From Schizochytrium sp. CCTCC M209059 (Eukaryota > Sar > Bigyra > Thraustochytrida > Thraustochytriidae): a stretch of 64,000 nt of DNA. Numbering within the stretch: position 1 is the first letter of the stretch; each line of letters opens with the position of its first letter. This document shows, one piece after another, positions 46,839 through 55,939 of the stretch. The stretch spans positions 434,001 to 498,000 of the forward strand of contig KN805373.1 of NCBI GenBank assembly GCA_000818945.1, in the 5' to 3' direction. The notes below the pieces were generated by a model. The model saw only the letters and a program-made list of their open reading frames with translations. It was not told the origin of the DNA and made no database searches. The position numbers were made by a program, and so were the translations under genes.

Positions 46839-49361
46839 ATGGGCAGTGGCGGCGCCAGCACTCTGGGGCGGCGCAGCCGCTACGAGGCAGAGCGCTTCAA
46901 TCCCAAGTACAACGGGACGCCAGCGAATCAGCAGTGTTGTGTCGTGTACCACCAACTTCTAATTGACCTGCGGAATTTGCAGTACAATGAATTTCTCGCC
47001 AAAGAGATGATCCTGCACTTGTTGCTCAATTGCTTTCTTATGTGTTACGTTGGTCTACAGCTCGAGCTCGACCAAATCAGTGACGCAGGACTCTTGCAGC
47101 GTCAGCTATTACTCGCACCAACATTTCCTCGCGTCTTGACGGATGAGATTATCGACTTTTCCCAAGTCAGAGACCACCAAGACGTTGTGCAATACGTCTT
47201 CAACGTGATCTTCAGGAATCTGCTCAACCCTCTCGACTATCCACACGAGCAGGGCAATTTTGCCAAAGTTCATGGCGGCGTGACTGTCGTGCGGGGCATA
47301 CGGTTTCGAACAGTCCAGGTTCGCCCGAACTCTGGCTGCGCCTGGCGCGGCCCAGCCGAGTTTGAGCCCAGCGCACCATGTGTCGCCGGTTTCACGCTCT
47401 CGCGTCAAATGAAGGAAAACCGTGAATGCTTTAGACCCTCAACACTCGATTTGGACGACGAAGTCATCAACTCGTGCGACTGCTACGTGTATCTCACGGC
47501 GGAAGAAACGGGAGAGCGAGACTTTGTCACGGACTTTGCTTCGTATCCTGGCTCAGGCCACGTTAAAGACCTCAGCGTGAACGACGAGACGAACTTTGAT
47601 CAGCTGCAGGCTATGTTTGCAGGCACGGCCGCAGCTGTGAACATGAGCGGAACGAGTGCGGACGACTCGAATGCCGCGCTCGCCTTTGTAAATGCCGAAA
47701 CCGCGCTTCTTCTCATTTCCTTTACGCTAATCAGTCCCAACACCAATGTCGTGATGGCCTCGAGAATGGGCTTTGAGTTTCTTCCATCTGGGCTCGTTCG
47801 TGCTGTGCCAGACTTTCAAGAAGCCCCGCTTGTGCAAAGTGTAGACCGAGGCGCGGGTACGATTGTAGTGGCTGTCTTTCTAGCGCTAACCGTCGTCGCG
47901 CGGCTCGTTTTCCAACTTCTCAATGCTGTCAATTTACGCCGTATAAACGACTTTGCACACGGTCGGAAACTTTTCGCTTTAGCCATGGAGCTCGTTCTCT
48001 TTGTCTCTCTCTCGCTCATCTTGGCAGAGCTTGTGCTTCGCTTCTTCACCGTAAGCCTACATGACGACGTTTTTGCGGCTCTTAAAACGCAAGAGCCTGG
48101 AAGTGCCGAATTCTTTGTTGCGCGCGCCAGCACGTACGTGGCGCGCTTCCACCTTCTCCGCGCGTTTTCCGCTTTCAACGTGCTTGTGTGCTGTGTTTAC
48201 TCAATCAAGTACTTTCGTCTGTTTTGGGGCTTTCGTTTTCTGTATGCAATTATTCAGACGACCGCTGCGGACCTCGGCGCTCTCTACATGTTGTGTCTCA
48301 CGCTCGCCGTCTCGTGTGGCGCCTTTCTGGTTATGCTCTATGGACCGTATTCGCTAGCGTATGCAAGCTTTGCACGGGCCCTCGAGACATGTTTGTTACA
48401 AGTAACGGGTTACTTCACGACCTCGAATTTGCGCTATGCTTCGCCTGTGGAGGAGCTCAGCATCTCGACGTTTTTCATCGTTTTTTCTATTGTGTGCTTT
48501 AACCTTATCGCACTCAACCTCTACGTGTCGGTTGTACTCAAGGCGTTCGGGATTGTCTTTACCGAGGTAGTGAATCAAGAACAAGGACGAGATTTGCAAA
48601 GCGTCAAAGCAGACCGAGCCGCTGCTGACAAAGGTACCTTTGCTGAGGACGACTTGCCTGGATCCTATCCTGGTGAGATCAGTCGAAGCTCGCGACTTGA
48701 TGCCAAAGAAGGCATTCGTGTCAGTCACGAAGTGCGTGCCTGGATCTGGCGGAATCGGCAGCTGCATCGCAAATACAAGGAGGGCACGGGCAGCTTGCTC
48801 AAGCTTCTCGGCTCGTGCATGTGCTGCGTAAATCACTTGCATTCGGATTGGCTCTCTACCCGGGAAGTTATTGAGCGGCTCCAGGTTTGGCGCAAAAAGG
48901 CTAGCAATCAGTCGACAAACTTCCTCACCTTTACCGAACTTCGTCGCGTTCTCGAGGGCGAGGCTCGAGACTACACACAAGTCGATAATTTCCAAGTGGA
49001 CTACCTCTTTGGCGTTTGTTCTCTCAGACCTTCAAAGGCACGAGTGCATGCCTTTCAGCGCGTCATGGACGACCTTCGGTACCGTGGCAAGTCAACTTTT
49101 GACTACGTGCGAGAGACGCAGCGAGCAACCAAGCAACGCGAGCTCTTGGAGTCACAGCGCAGCGATCTTGTCGTTGAGTTTAATAATGCCTACAAGGCTC
49201 TTATGGACGTCAAATTACAACAGTTGCGCGCAGAGGCGCGTCTTCAGATGCGTATCGATCAAGTTCGCGATTCGCAAATCTGGATTCGTCGCTCCCTTGC
49301 AGATTTGCAAGCCACGGCGCAAAACCTTGCTGCGCGTACTGAAGAGTCCATAACCACGTGA
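46839..49361 (+). CDS. Polycystin-2-like (TRPP) cation channel
   Basis: An 840-residue protein with the PKD-channel plan. The first span is at about 56-76 (EMILHLLLNCFLMCYVGLQ). A long extracellular loop to about 345 contains GIRFRTVQVRPNSGC, a polycystin hallmark, and cysteines. The later spans include VVAVFLALTVVARLVFQLL, VYSIKYFRLFWGFRFLYA (S4-like) and ISTFFIVFSIVCFNLIALNL (S6), which leads into LYVSVVLKAF. The C-terminal 250 residues are cytosolic, with coiled coils near the end (about 755-835). Polycystins are non-selective calcium-permeable channels, often ciliary. No EF-hand is evident. The voltage-sensor arginines are few, as in other polycystins. A mucolipin cannot be fully excluded, but the extracellular loop motif favours polycystin. 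Confidence 0.88.
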   Translation: MGSGGASTLGRRSRYEAERFNPKYNGTPANQQCCVVYHQLLIDLRNLQYNEFLAKEMILHLLLNCFLMCYVGLQLELDQISDAGLLQRQLLLAPTFPRVLTDEIIDFSQVRDHQDVVQYVFNVIFRNLLNPLDYPHEQGNFAKVHGGVTVVRGIRFRTVQVRPNSGCAWRGPAEFEPSAPCVAGFTLSRQMKENRECFRPSTLDLDDEVINSCDCYVYLTAEETGERDFVTDFASYPGSGHVKDLSVNDETNFDQLQAMFAGTAAAVNMSGTSADDSNAALAFVNAETALLLISFTLISPNTNVVMASRMGFEFLPSGLVRAVPDFQEAPLVQSVDRGAGTIVVAVFLALTVVARLVFQLLNAVNLRRINDFAHGRKLFALAMELVLFVSLSLILAELVLRFFTVSLHDDVFAALKTQEPGSAEFFVARASTYVARFHLLRAFSAFNVLVCCVYSIKYFRLFWGFRFLYAIIQTTAADLGALYMLCLTLAVSCGAFLVMLYGPYSLAYASFARALETCLLQVTGYFTTSNLRYASPVEELSISTFFIVFSIVCFNLIALNLYVSVVLKAFGIVFTEVVNQEQGRDLQSVKADRAAADKGTFAEDDLPGSYPGEISRSSRLDAKEGIRVSHEVRAWIWRNRQLHRKYKEGTGSLLKLLGSCMCCVNHLHSDWLSTREVIERLQVWRKKASNQSTNFLTFTELRRVLEGEARDYTQVDNFQVDYLFGVCSLRPSKARVHAFQRVMDDLRYRGKSTFDYVRETQRATKQRELLESQRSDLVVEFNNAYKALMDVKLQQLRAEARLQMRIDQVRDSQIWIRRSLADLQATAQNLAARTEESITT

Positions 49362-49736
49362 GAGATGCAAACAAAATGGAAGGAAGGGAACAAAGGGATA
49401 GAAAGTAGGGCCTGGTAAGAGGGAACGTATTTTGCTGTCAGCCCAAGCAAATAAGAACGACTTTGTCAAGTCGCCTTGCAACGTGGAATGCGCATGACAC
49501 ATCTTTGACTATTGCACCTTGCTCTGAGGGTATTTTTCTTCGAGGTTGTCCCTAACGCGTCCAACTCTCTCTTTCGTTTTCGGAAAGGTATACAATCTTT
49601 TAAAACTATAATTGGTGCAATAATGTGGATGTTAAAAAGAAGAAAATACTGGTACAGAAACAGAGTTTTGTCTTTATATGGCTTGTATTCATACGAGGCT
49701 AGCACCTGTGAGTACGCCAAGGCCCTCGCCGTTTGT
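49362..49736. other. Convergent intergenic region
   Basis: 375 bp between the stops of the polycystin-like and RRP15 genes, AT-richer than the surroundings (49570-49680), consistent with 3' UTRs. No gene recognised. Confidence 0.55.
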
Positions 49737-50705
49737 CTAGTCCGAGACAGACTCGATCTCAGCGCCCTCGTCATCATCAAGCTCTTCCTCGGCCTCGGCC
49801 TTGCCATAATCACTAAGCTTGGCGCCAATCATGTAGTCGTCGCGCATGACACCCCAGCCCGCACCCGCTTCCGTCGCCGGTCCGTCCTCGTCCACTTCTT
49901 CGTCCTCCATATCGCTCGTGGCAGAAGCCTTCTTCGTGGCGCCCTGTTTGAGCATATCGAGAAAGCTGTCTTTCGAAGCGCCCTTGACATTGACGCCCTT
50001 CTTCTTGGAGCTGTCGTTTTTGTCGTCCGTGAGTGCGCGCTTCTTGTTTTGATGCGTGTTGATTGTGTTAAAAAGCATGACCACACCCTTTGTGGCAATC
50101 TTGCGCAGCTGTCTCTCGAAGGCAATATCAGCGGCTTGCGGGGGTTCCATACCCTGTTCGCGGGCCTCACGTTTTGCCTTACGCGCACGTTTGCGCTTGC
50201 GTGCTTCGCGTCTCAGTTTCTCGTTTTCTTTCATTTCCTTGGTCTTTCGCTTCGTGAGCACGGTCGTGCCGTCGCCAGCACTGTCCTCGCTATCCTCTTC
50301 ATCGCTTTCGTCGTCCTCGTCGACGTCCTCATCATCGCTGGCATCGTCGAGATCGGCGGCGCTGCGCTTTTTGGGTTTCTGCACGAGGTCCAGCAGAGTC
50401 TTGGCGAAGAAGGCCCCGTTCTCCTTGCTCTGCGGGTTCTCCCCGTCGCCGCCCTTGGCCTCCTCTTCTTCTTGCTCGTCTCGGCCCTCGGCGTCCTCAG
50501 AGCCTTCGCCCGCGCTGTCGGCGTCCCCTCCTCCTCGCCGCGCCTCTCCCTGGACCTCGCCCTCCTCCTCGTCCTCGTCCGCGTCCTCCTCGGCGTCGTG
50601 CTCGAGGTCCTCGGGGCTCTTGGCCTCCTCCTCCTGGAGCAGCGCCTCGGCCTCCTCCAGCCGCGCCTGCTCGCGCGCGCGCCTCCGCGCGGACCTGTCT
50701 GACAT
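49737..50705 (-). CDS. RRP15: Ribosomal RNA-processing protein 15
   Basis: A 322-residue acidic/basic nucleolar-type protein. The RRP15 core is clear: NGAFFAKTLLDLVQKPKK (about 97-114), a basic coiled coil (KENEKLRREARKRKRARKA) and the signature RQLRKIATKGVVMLFNTINT (about 203-222). Yeast Rrp15 and human RRP15 are needed for pre-60S ribosome assembly and 27S pre-rRNA processing in the nucleolus. The N-terminal 95 residues are almost pure Glu/Asp/Ala. The C-terminus is extended and acidic and contains AGWGVMRDDYMIGAKLSDYG, a segment also seen at the end of other RRP15 proteins. The ATG at 50705 is followed upstream by a 15-bp tandem repeat. Confidence 0.92.
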   Translation of the reverse strand: MSDRSARRRAREQARLEEAEALLQEEEAKSPEDLEHDAEEDADEDEEEGEVQGEARRGGGDADSAGEGSEDAEGRDEQEEEEAKGGDGENPQSKENGAFFAKTLLDLVQKPKKRSAADLDDASDDEDVDEDDESDEEDSEDSAGDGTTVLTKRKTKEMKENEKLRREARKRKRARKAKREAREQGMEPPQAADIAFERQLRKIATKGVVMLFNTINTHQNKKRALTDDKNDSSKKKGVNVKGASKDSFLDMLKQGATKKASATSDMEDEEVDEDGPATEAGAGWGVMRDDYMIGAKLSDYGKAEAEEELDDDEGAEIESVSD

Positions 50706-50730
50706 CTTCGCGCGCGCCTCGGCCCCGCGC

Positions 50731-50805
50731 GCCTCGACTCCGCGCGCCTCGACTCCGCGCGCCTCGACTCCGCGCGCCTCGACTCCGCGCGCCGCGACTC
50801 CGCGG
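50731..50805. repeat. 15-bp tandem repeat in RRP15 5' region
   Basis: Five copies of GCCTCGACTCCGCGC (the last is variant), ending 26 bp from the RRP15 ATG, so probably in its 5' UTR. Confidence 0.92.
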
Positions 50806-50833
50806 GTCTCGCGCGCGCTCGCTCGCTCGCTCG

Positions 50834-50853
50834 GGTTGGGTTGGGTTGGGTTC
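50834..50853. repeat. (GGGTT)n, telomere-like pentamer
   Basis: Four GGGTT units, resembling but not equal to TTAGGG telomere repeats; interstitial, between two genes. Confidence 0.85.
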
Positions 50854-51364
50854 TGTGGCGCCGCGCCGCCAGCGATTTGCGAAGGGGCCTATGCCGGGAA
50901 AGGGGCCTATCCGGCGAGGGGCCCAACCGCCCGCCCGGTTTGCCCGGCTTCAAGTGCCCGCATCCGGGGCCTCACATCGATGCGCGGACGGACACGGGAC
51001 GGCCAGCGATCTGCAGCCAGCTGCGCCTCGCCGGGGCGGGGCTCGAGAGGAGATGGCCTGGGCTGGCGGGACGCGACGCGGGTTTTTCGATGCTGTGCAT
51101 GTCAGTGTCGGGATGTGGAAAAAGAACGATGGAAAAAAGGAATGCTGCCCCTCTTCGTGGTGACGATGAGCGCGTGCACGTTTTACAGCCACGTGCGGGA
51201 TAAGCGAGGCATCGTCATCTCATCATGATTATCGTTCGACCCTGGGCTCGCGAAAGTATCGAGGCTTTCAAGAGATGGTCGAACCAAGAAAAGCCATTGA
51301 ATGATTGATCCTAGCCCCCCCAAAAAACGAAAAAAACGAGAAACAGCGAAACATAAAGAACGGG

Positions 51365-51365
51365 A

Positions 51366-51397
<32 letters not shown>

Positions 51398-51400
51398 AAA
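51365..51400. repeat. (AAAG)n microsatellite
   Basis: About nine AAAG units, followed by an A run. Confidence 0.95.
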
Positions 51401-51895
51401 AAAATCTTGGCAGAGACCAGACGCGCAAGGCATCGCGGCCGGCGACGAGACGCCGCGCGCGAGGGAGCGCGCGGGTGCGTGCAGGCGGCCCGCCGACCTC
51501 GAAGCGCGCGCCCGAGCCCACGGGAGCGCCCTGCTGCCCGCGGGCGGCGCAGGCATCCATTCATTCATCCATCCGGGCGGGCGGGCGGGCGGCAGCTGCC
51601 CATCCAGCTCGCCGCGACGCGAGGACTCCGCGACGGACCCGGCGGCGCGCGGCGAGGGCGTCTCGGGGCGGCGGCGGCGGCGGGCGGAGGGCGAGGTGGA
51701 AGGCCCTTGCGCGACGCGGCGCGCTGCCGTCGCCTGAGCGAGGCCCCCGCCCGGCCACAGGGCGAAGACCCAGCCAGGTCTGCGGCCCGGCCAAAGAGCT
51801 TCGCGCCCGCCACAGGCTCTTCGTGCCGGCCAGTGGCCTCGCGCCCCGCACAGGCTCACGCACGGCGGCGGCAGCAAAAAACAGCCAAACTAGCA

Positions 51896-51941
51896 GTTGA
51901 AGCGGCAGCAGCCAAACCAGCAGCAGCCAAACCAGCAGCAG
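51896..51941 (+). repeat. (CAGCAGCCAAAC)n repeat in MED14 5' UTR
   Basis: Three to four copies of a CAGCAGCCAAAC-type unit within 85 bp of the MED14 ATG. Confidence 0.8.
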
Positions 51942-51978
51942 CAATAAGGGGAGCGAAGGGACATCCCTCGTTGAGACG

Positions 51979-54900
51979 ATGGACGCCAATCCCCGCGTCG
52001 CCGTAGGCGACATTGTTCGAAGAGTGTGTCTCACGGCCCACGAGGACTTGGAAACCATGTCTCGCGCCGTCGCGGCCCTGGACGACGCCGAGCGCAAGGT
52101 CGCCATTCTCAAATACCTCAAGAACGTCCGGCACCGTTTCATCAAACTTCTCGTGCTCATTAAATGGGCATGCGAGAGTGGTCGCTTTGTGGACGACCTC
52201 CTGGCTCTCCAGCAAGACTTTGGCATGAACGAGGTGCGCGTCTTTGAGTCTGTTGCTGCGCTTCGTCGCAGCGGCATCGTCTTGCACACTGCACGGGCAC
52301 CCGTTTACGATGTGGCAAATGCCGTGGACGTCCTCAGCTCTGGCACCTACCTGCGACTTCCGCGCGCCATCGCCAAACTCTCTGGAAACCCGCGCCTCGA
52401 CGACCGCCTGCCCGAGATGAATGAGTCAGAGACCCTGCGCAAGCTAGAACAGTACATCCTCGAGCGCCTTTTGCACCAAAAGGCGCCGCCGCAATTCACA
52501 ACCTTTCGTATCGATCACGGCACGTTAGTGTGCAGGGTCGAACACGAATTCGAAGTTGTGCTCACGCTTTCCGGCGCTGCGCTAGACTCACCCTGGGTAG
52601 TGCTCAGTGTTGCCATTCTTGTGGCGGGAGACGCTAGCACCTCAAATATCTCGTCATCCGAGGACGTGGAGGAAGCCGCTCGTGAAGACTCGGCCAAACA
52701 GAGCGGCACGGGCGCCGACGAGGATGATGCTGATGACGCAGTCGTTGCCATGTTAGATGACGACGGCTCCGACGCCTTGGACATAGGGCAGGGTCAAGGC
52801 GCATCAGCCAATAAGAAAAAGCGCAAGCGCGTCGACGAGCGGGACGCTTCATCGGCCTTTCGACCGAAAAAAGCCGCCGTACTTTATCTCTTGCGCGTCT
52901 TGCAGCAGCGTCTGCTTTCAACCAAGACTCCTTTGAAGGACGTGTATGAGGTTGTCCATACCTTTTGCGCTTCTGTAAGCATCAAAATGCTCGAGGCGCA
53001 GGCTCGCGAGCTCACGGAAAATCACTGGAAATTTGGCAAGCTTCTCGTCAAGGGCAGCCCGCAGGGAACAAGTCTTGAGCTGCAGCATTGGGACAACTCG
53101 TGTACGCTTCGAATCTGCTTTGACGCCAGCCAGCGCGAAGGCCAACTTTTTGTCGAGCTGGACCCCCCAATTGATACCTCTGTTACGCGCTCGAGCATCG
53201 CTGCTGCTCTCGTCGCGGATGCGCACACCTTACCCCGGCGACAACTTCAAGTGCCTGGCCCTCAAGGCTCAGACGGTGAGGATGCCCTGTCCACATCTCC
53301 GGCAGCGCACGCAGGCAGTCTTGTCGATGGCTTGTGTCCATCTGCGCTCAACGTGGAAAAAGTTCTTCTCCTTGGCGCGCTCGCTCATGCTGAGAGCCGC
53401 CTCAATCAGATTGGCCTCGCCGTGGACGAGCTTCTCTTTGAGCTGGAAACTTCGGCCTCACTGGCGCGCATTGAGCGGCCCACGTGGGCGCTGTCTCAAT
53501 TCAGAAACACGCCAAGTATCGTCACGCAGGCCAACGAGGTAGCTCTCCACATTGGTCTCCCCGTGGAGCGCACGCTCGAAGTGACCGTGGAGATGCGATC
53601 CGGCGAGCTCTTACTTTCCCTGTTGCGAAAGGCCAAGGGCGCAGGAGGCTACCGGTCGGCGCGGCGCTGGGGCGCCTCGACGGACCTCTTGCTTCTCTCA
53701 GCAGTGGAGCGCCAGATTGCCAAGGCGAACGTGGCAAAGGCGGCGTCAGGTATTGTGCGCGCTCTCTTTCTGCTCTCTGTCCATGCCATTCTTGAATCTG
53801 TGGAACTGGCCTGCGAGGAGCTCCAGCTTCCCACGTCGCGGTGCATGCCCTTTATTCTCGAGGTGGATCCGGAACAAGGCGCGGGACAAACGCAGCGACG
53901 CCAAGCTTTTTCGAGAGAGGACCGACGCGGCGCCGCTTCGTCCTCGCCACCGTGCATCTTTATTCGCTTGTCCGCCGTGAACGACCACGAGTACTATTTG
54001 TGCGTGGGAGGAAGGGGATTCTCGGAGGCGCTCTTTTCTGGGATTAGCGACTCTGCTGCAGTGAGCGCATCAGGTAGCGCGGGCCCGAATGGCGTCAAGG
54101 CGGAAGCTGGCGCGAAAGACGGAACAGGCCCCGCCGCGTATGCGAGTTCGAGCTCTCAGCTCGAATGGCTCGTTGTTGGCGGGCCTGCGCGGAAACCAGG
54201 CCAGAGCGTTTGCGTCAAGCGGAGCGCCCTACTTCGCGCTGGGCCTCTGCCTGGAATGACGGAGAACTTTAGCTCTGACGCCACTGTACGGGCAACCCTG
54301 GAGGCAGCGAGGGCGCGGGCGCTCTCGCATGTGACAACGATGCAAACAACCTTTCTCTCGCGGTCCCTTCGGTGCCCGACGCGCCGCGTGGCGCCCAATA
54401 CGATTGCGATGCGACCGTCGAGGCTTATTTCTGCCGCTTTCGGCGACAAGGCGGAGTTGTGCATCCAGCTCGAACCAGGAGATGTCCTCCACCTCGACGT
54501 GCGCGCTGCTCCTGCGACGCCAGCGCTTCCCTTTGGCAAGCCGCCCGCGCTTTTGGCCATGGCTGCCGCCGAGCGCGAGGCGCAATATGTTAGCGCGCCG
54601 GCGGACGACGACACAGTGCGTCTGCGTCTCCGATATGTGCGTGCGCCAGCCATGACGACGGCGATGAAGGCCATTGGCCCTGCCGGCTCGAATGTTGACA
54701 CATCGGTTGCTGCCATGCATGAGATCTTGGCCCGCGCCATGCTGATGCTTCAGGGCGGGCACGCGGACGGGTGCGTGCGTTTTGGCCAGGAACCAACAGC
54801 GCCCGCTGCCAAAGTCATGTACGCTGGCCCCGATGGCGTCGCCGTGCATGCCTCGCACGAAGGCTTAACGGTCGACGCCCTTGTGACCTTTGCAGAAGGG

Positions 54901-55455
54901 GCTTTTAGCGTGACGCTCTTGGGCGGCCTGTCGCTGCCCTGGGTGCACGAAATCGTGACCCTACTGAATGAGCACATCCGACCTGACCTTTTGCACGTGG
55001 ACTGGGATGCAGTGCAGCAAGTCGCGCGCCAGGTCCTTGCTTCCCTTGCGTTTGGCCTTCCCACCGTCAAGCCCATCCGTGAGGCGCTAACTTCGAAGCC
55101 AGACAAGTTGCTAGGATCGCAGCCCGAAACGCCATTGCCGGGGTCGACGCCCGGCGGCACTCCGGGCCCAGGGGGGCGAACGGGCGGCAAGTTTGGTCTA
55201 TCCATGCGCATCATGTCGCAAAAGGCGTCAGCGAACCAAGGCGCGCGTATTGTCACTCTTTTGCCCTTGTCACATTTGCGGATGCGTCTTTTCGTCGGTG
55301 AGATTCACCGTGTGGATTTGACACTTACTGTGGAAGGCGTCAAGTTCAATTCGCTCTACGCAAACAATGCCATCAAGGAAGACGTTATTGTACCGTACAA
55401 TCAATTCTCAAGAAAGCTCAAGAGCTGCCTCAGCACGGTACTTGGCGCGTCTTGA
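51979..55455 (+). CDS. MED14: Mediator complex subunit 14 (MED14/Rgr1)
   Basis: A 1158-residue protein whose first 140 residues match the MED14 N-terminal domain: VGDIVRRVCLTAHEDLETMS, ERKVAILKYLKNVRHRFIKL, LLVLIKWACES and the proximal AVDVLSSGTYLRLPRAI. MED14 is the backbone that joins the head, middle and tail of Mediator, the coactivator bridging transcription factors and RNA polymerase II. The rest is long, with the moderate repeated beta/alpha structure known for MED14 repeat domains. It has an acidic insert (about 215-275), a Lys-Arg patch (NKKKRKRVDE) and a Pro/Gly-rich spacer (about 1050-1075). The length is typical. The ATG lies in GAGACGATGGAC. Confidence 0.92.
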   Translation: MDANPRVAVGDIVRRVCLTAHEDLETMSRAVAALDDAERKVAILKYLKNVRHRFIKLLVLIKWACESGRFVDDLLALQQDFGMNEVRVFESVAALRRSGIVLHTARAPVYDVANAVDVLSSGTYLRLPRAIAKLSGNPRLDDRLPEMNESETLRKLEQYILERLLHQKAPPQFTTFRIDHGTLVCRVEHEFEVVLTLSGAALDSPWVVLSVAILVAGDASTSNISSSEDVEEAAREDSAKQSGTGADEDDADDAVVAMLDDDGSDALDIGQGQGASANKKKRKRVDERDASSAFRPKKAAVLYLLRVLQQRLLSTKTPLKDVYEVVHTFCASVSIKMLEAQARELTENHWKFGKLLVKGSPQGTSLELQHWDNSCTLRICFDASQREGQLFVELDPPIDTSVTRSSIAAALVADAHTLPRRQLQVPGPQGSDGEDALSTSPAAHAGSLVDGLCPSALNVEKVLLLGALAHAESRLNQIGLAVDELLFELETSASLARIERPTWALSQFRNTPSIVTQANEVALHIGLPVERTLEVTVEMRSGELLLSLLRKAKGAGGYRSARRWGASTDLLLLSAVERQIAKANVAKAASGIVRALFLLSVHAILESVELACEELQLPTSRCMPFILEVDPEQGAGQTQRRQAFSREDRRGAASSSPPCIFIRLSAVNDHEYYLCVGGRGFSEALFSGISDSAAVSASGSAGPNGVKAEAGAKDGTGPAAYASSSSQLEWLVVGGPARKPGQSVCVKRSALLRAGPLPGMTENFSSDATVRATLEAARARALSHVTTMQTTFLSRSLRCPTRRVAPNTIAMRPSRLISAAFGDKAELCIQLEPGDVLHLDVRAAPATPALPFGKPPALLAMAAAEREAQYVSAPADDDTVRLRLRYVRAPAMTTAMKAIGPAGSNVDTSVAAMHEILARAMLMLQGGHADGCVRFGQEPTAPAAKVMYAGPDGVAVHASHEGLTVDALVTFAEGAFSVTLLGGLSLPWVHEIVTLLNEHIRPDLLHVDWDAVQQVARQVLASLAFGLPTVKPIREALTSKPDKLLGSQPETPLPGSTPGGTPGPGGRTGGKFGLSMRIMSQKASANQGARIVTLLPLSHLRMRLFVGEIHRVDLTLTVEGVKFNSLYANNAIKEDVIVPYNQFSRKLKSCLSTVLGAS

Positions 55456-55819
55456 CCTGAGTTATACTATAATATAGGACAGAATCAGGAAAATCCCCAA
55501 ACAACTAAATTGTTTGCCATTTGTGCCTTACATTTCCTTTGAAAGCATGCGTTGCAGGCTGCTGCAATTTCTCAAACCGGTCAACGTACCAATTGCAACG
55601 AGGCCAACTAGGAGTTTTCGCCATGGATGAATCATTCTTAGTGGCGAGGAGCACGACAAAAGAATCCAAGAATCAAGCGAATGCCAGCAAGGACGATTGT
55701 CTACAAGCGGCGCGCAACAAGGAGAAACAACAGAAAAGTCCTAAAGAAAGGAAAAAAAGCTTATAAGGCTTTGCTCATGAAAGGCAAATCATGCGGGAGC
55801 AGAGTCGCGCGGTGCGAGC
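55456..55819. other. Convergent region after MED14
   Basis: 364 bp between the MED14 stop and the eL41 stop, AT-richer, with the sequence ACTATAATATAGG near 55470. Short open frames lack conserved motifs. Confidence 0.5.
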
Positions 55820-55939
55820 TTACTTCGACCGCTTGCGCATCTTGCGCCGCTTGCGCTGCAGGCGCCGCGTGCGCTTCTTGCGCCACTTCCAGCGCATCTT
55901 CGCCTTGGACTTCTTCCATGGGTTGTTTTTGTGCGCCAT
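55820..55939 (-). CDS. RPL41: Ribosomal protein eL41 (39 residues, N-terminally extended)
   Basis: This very short gene encodes 39 residues ending in the unmistakable eL41 sequence (RWKWRKKRTRRLQRKRRK, then MRKRSK). eL41 is the smallest ribosomal protein, bridging the large and small subunits near the decoding side. The canonical protein is 25 residues and would start at the internal ATG at 55897. The first in-frame ATG (55939) adds MAHKNNPWKKSKAK, and an in-frame TAA lies two codons upstream of it (TAA-CAG-ATG). Which ATG is used is open. The bases before the upstream ATG (CATAACAG) look like a splice acceptor, so a 5' UTR intron is possible. Its sequence is far too short for length-based gene finders. 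Confidence 0.93.
   Translation of the reverse strand: MAHKNNPWKKSKAKMRWKWRKKRTRRLQRKRRKMRKRSK

Larger units (their letters stand above)
50706..51978. promoter_or_regulatory. Divergent upstream region, RRP15 / MED14
   Basis: 1.27 kb between divergent starts. Contents: a 15-bp array (50731-50805), GCTC repeats (50817-50831), four TTGGG units (50834-50853), an (AAAG)n tract (51365-51400), GC-rich sequence (51420-51880) and a CAGCAGCCAAAC repeat just before MED14. Likely both promoters; no gene recognised. Confidence 0.55.

Noticed and set aside
50834..50853. GGGTT repeats as a telomere
   Set aside because: Only four units, interstitial, with genes on both sides.
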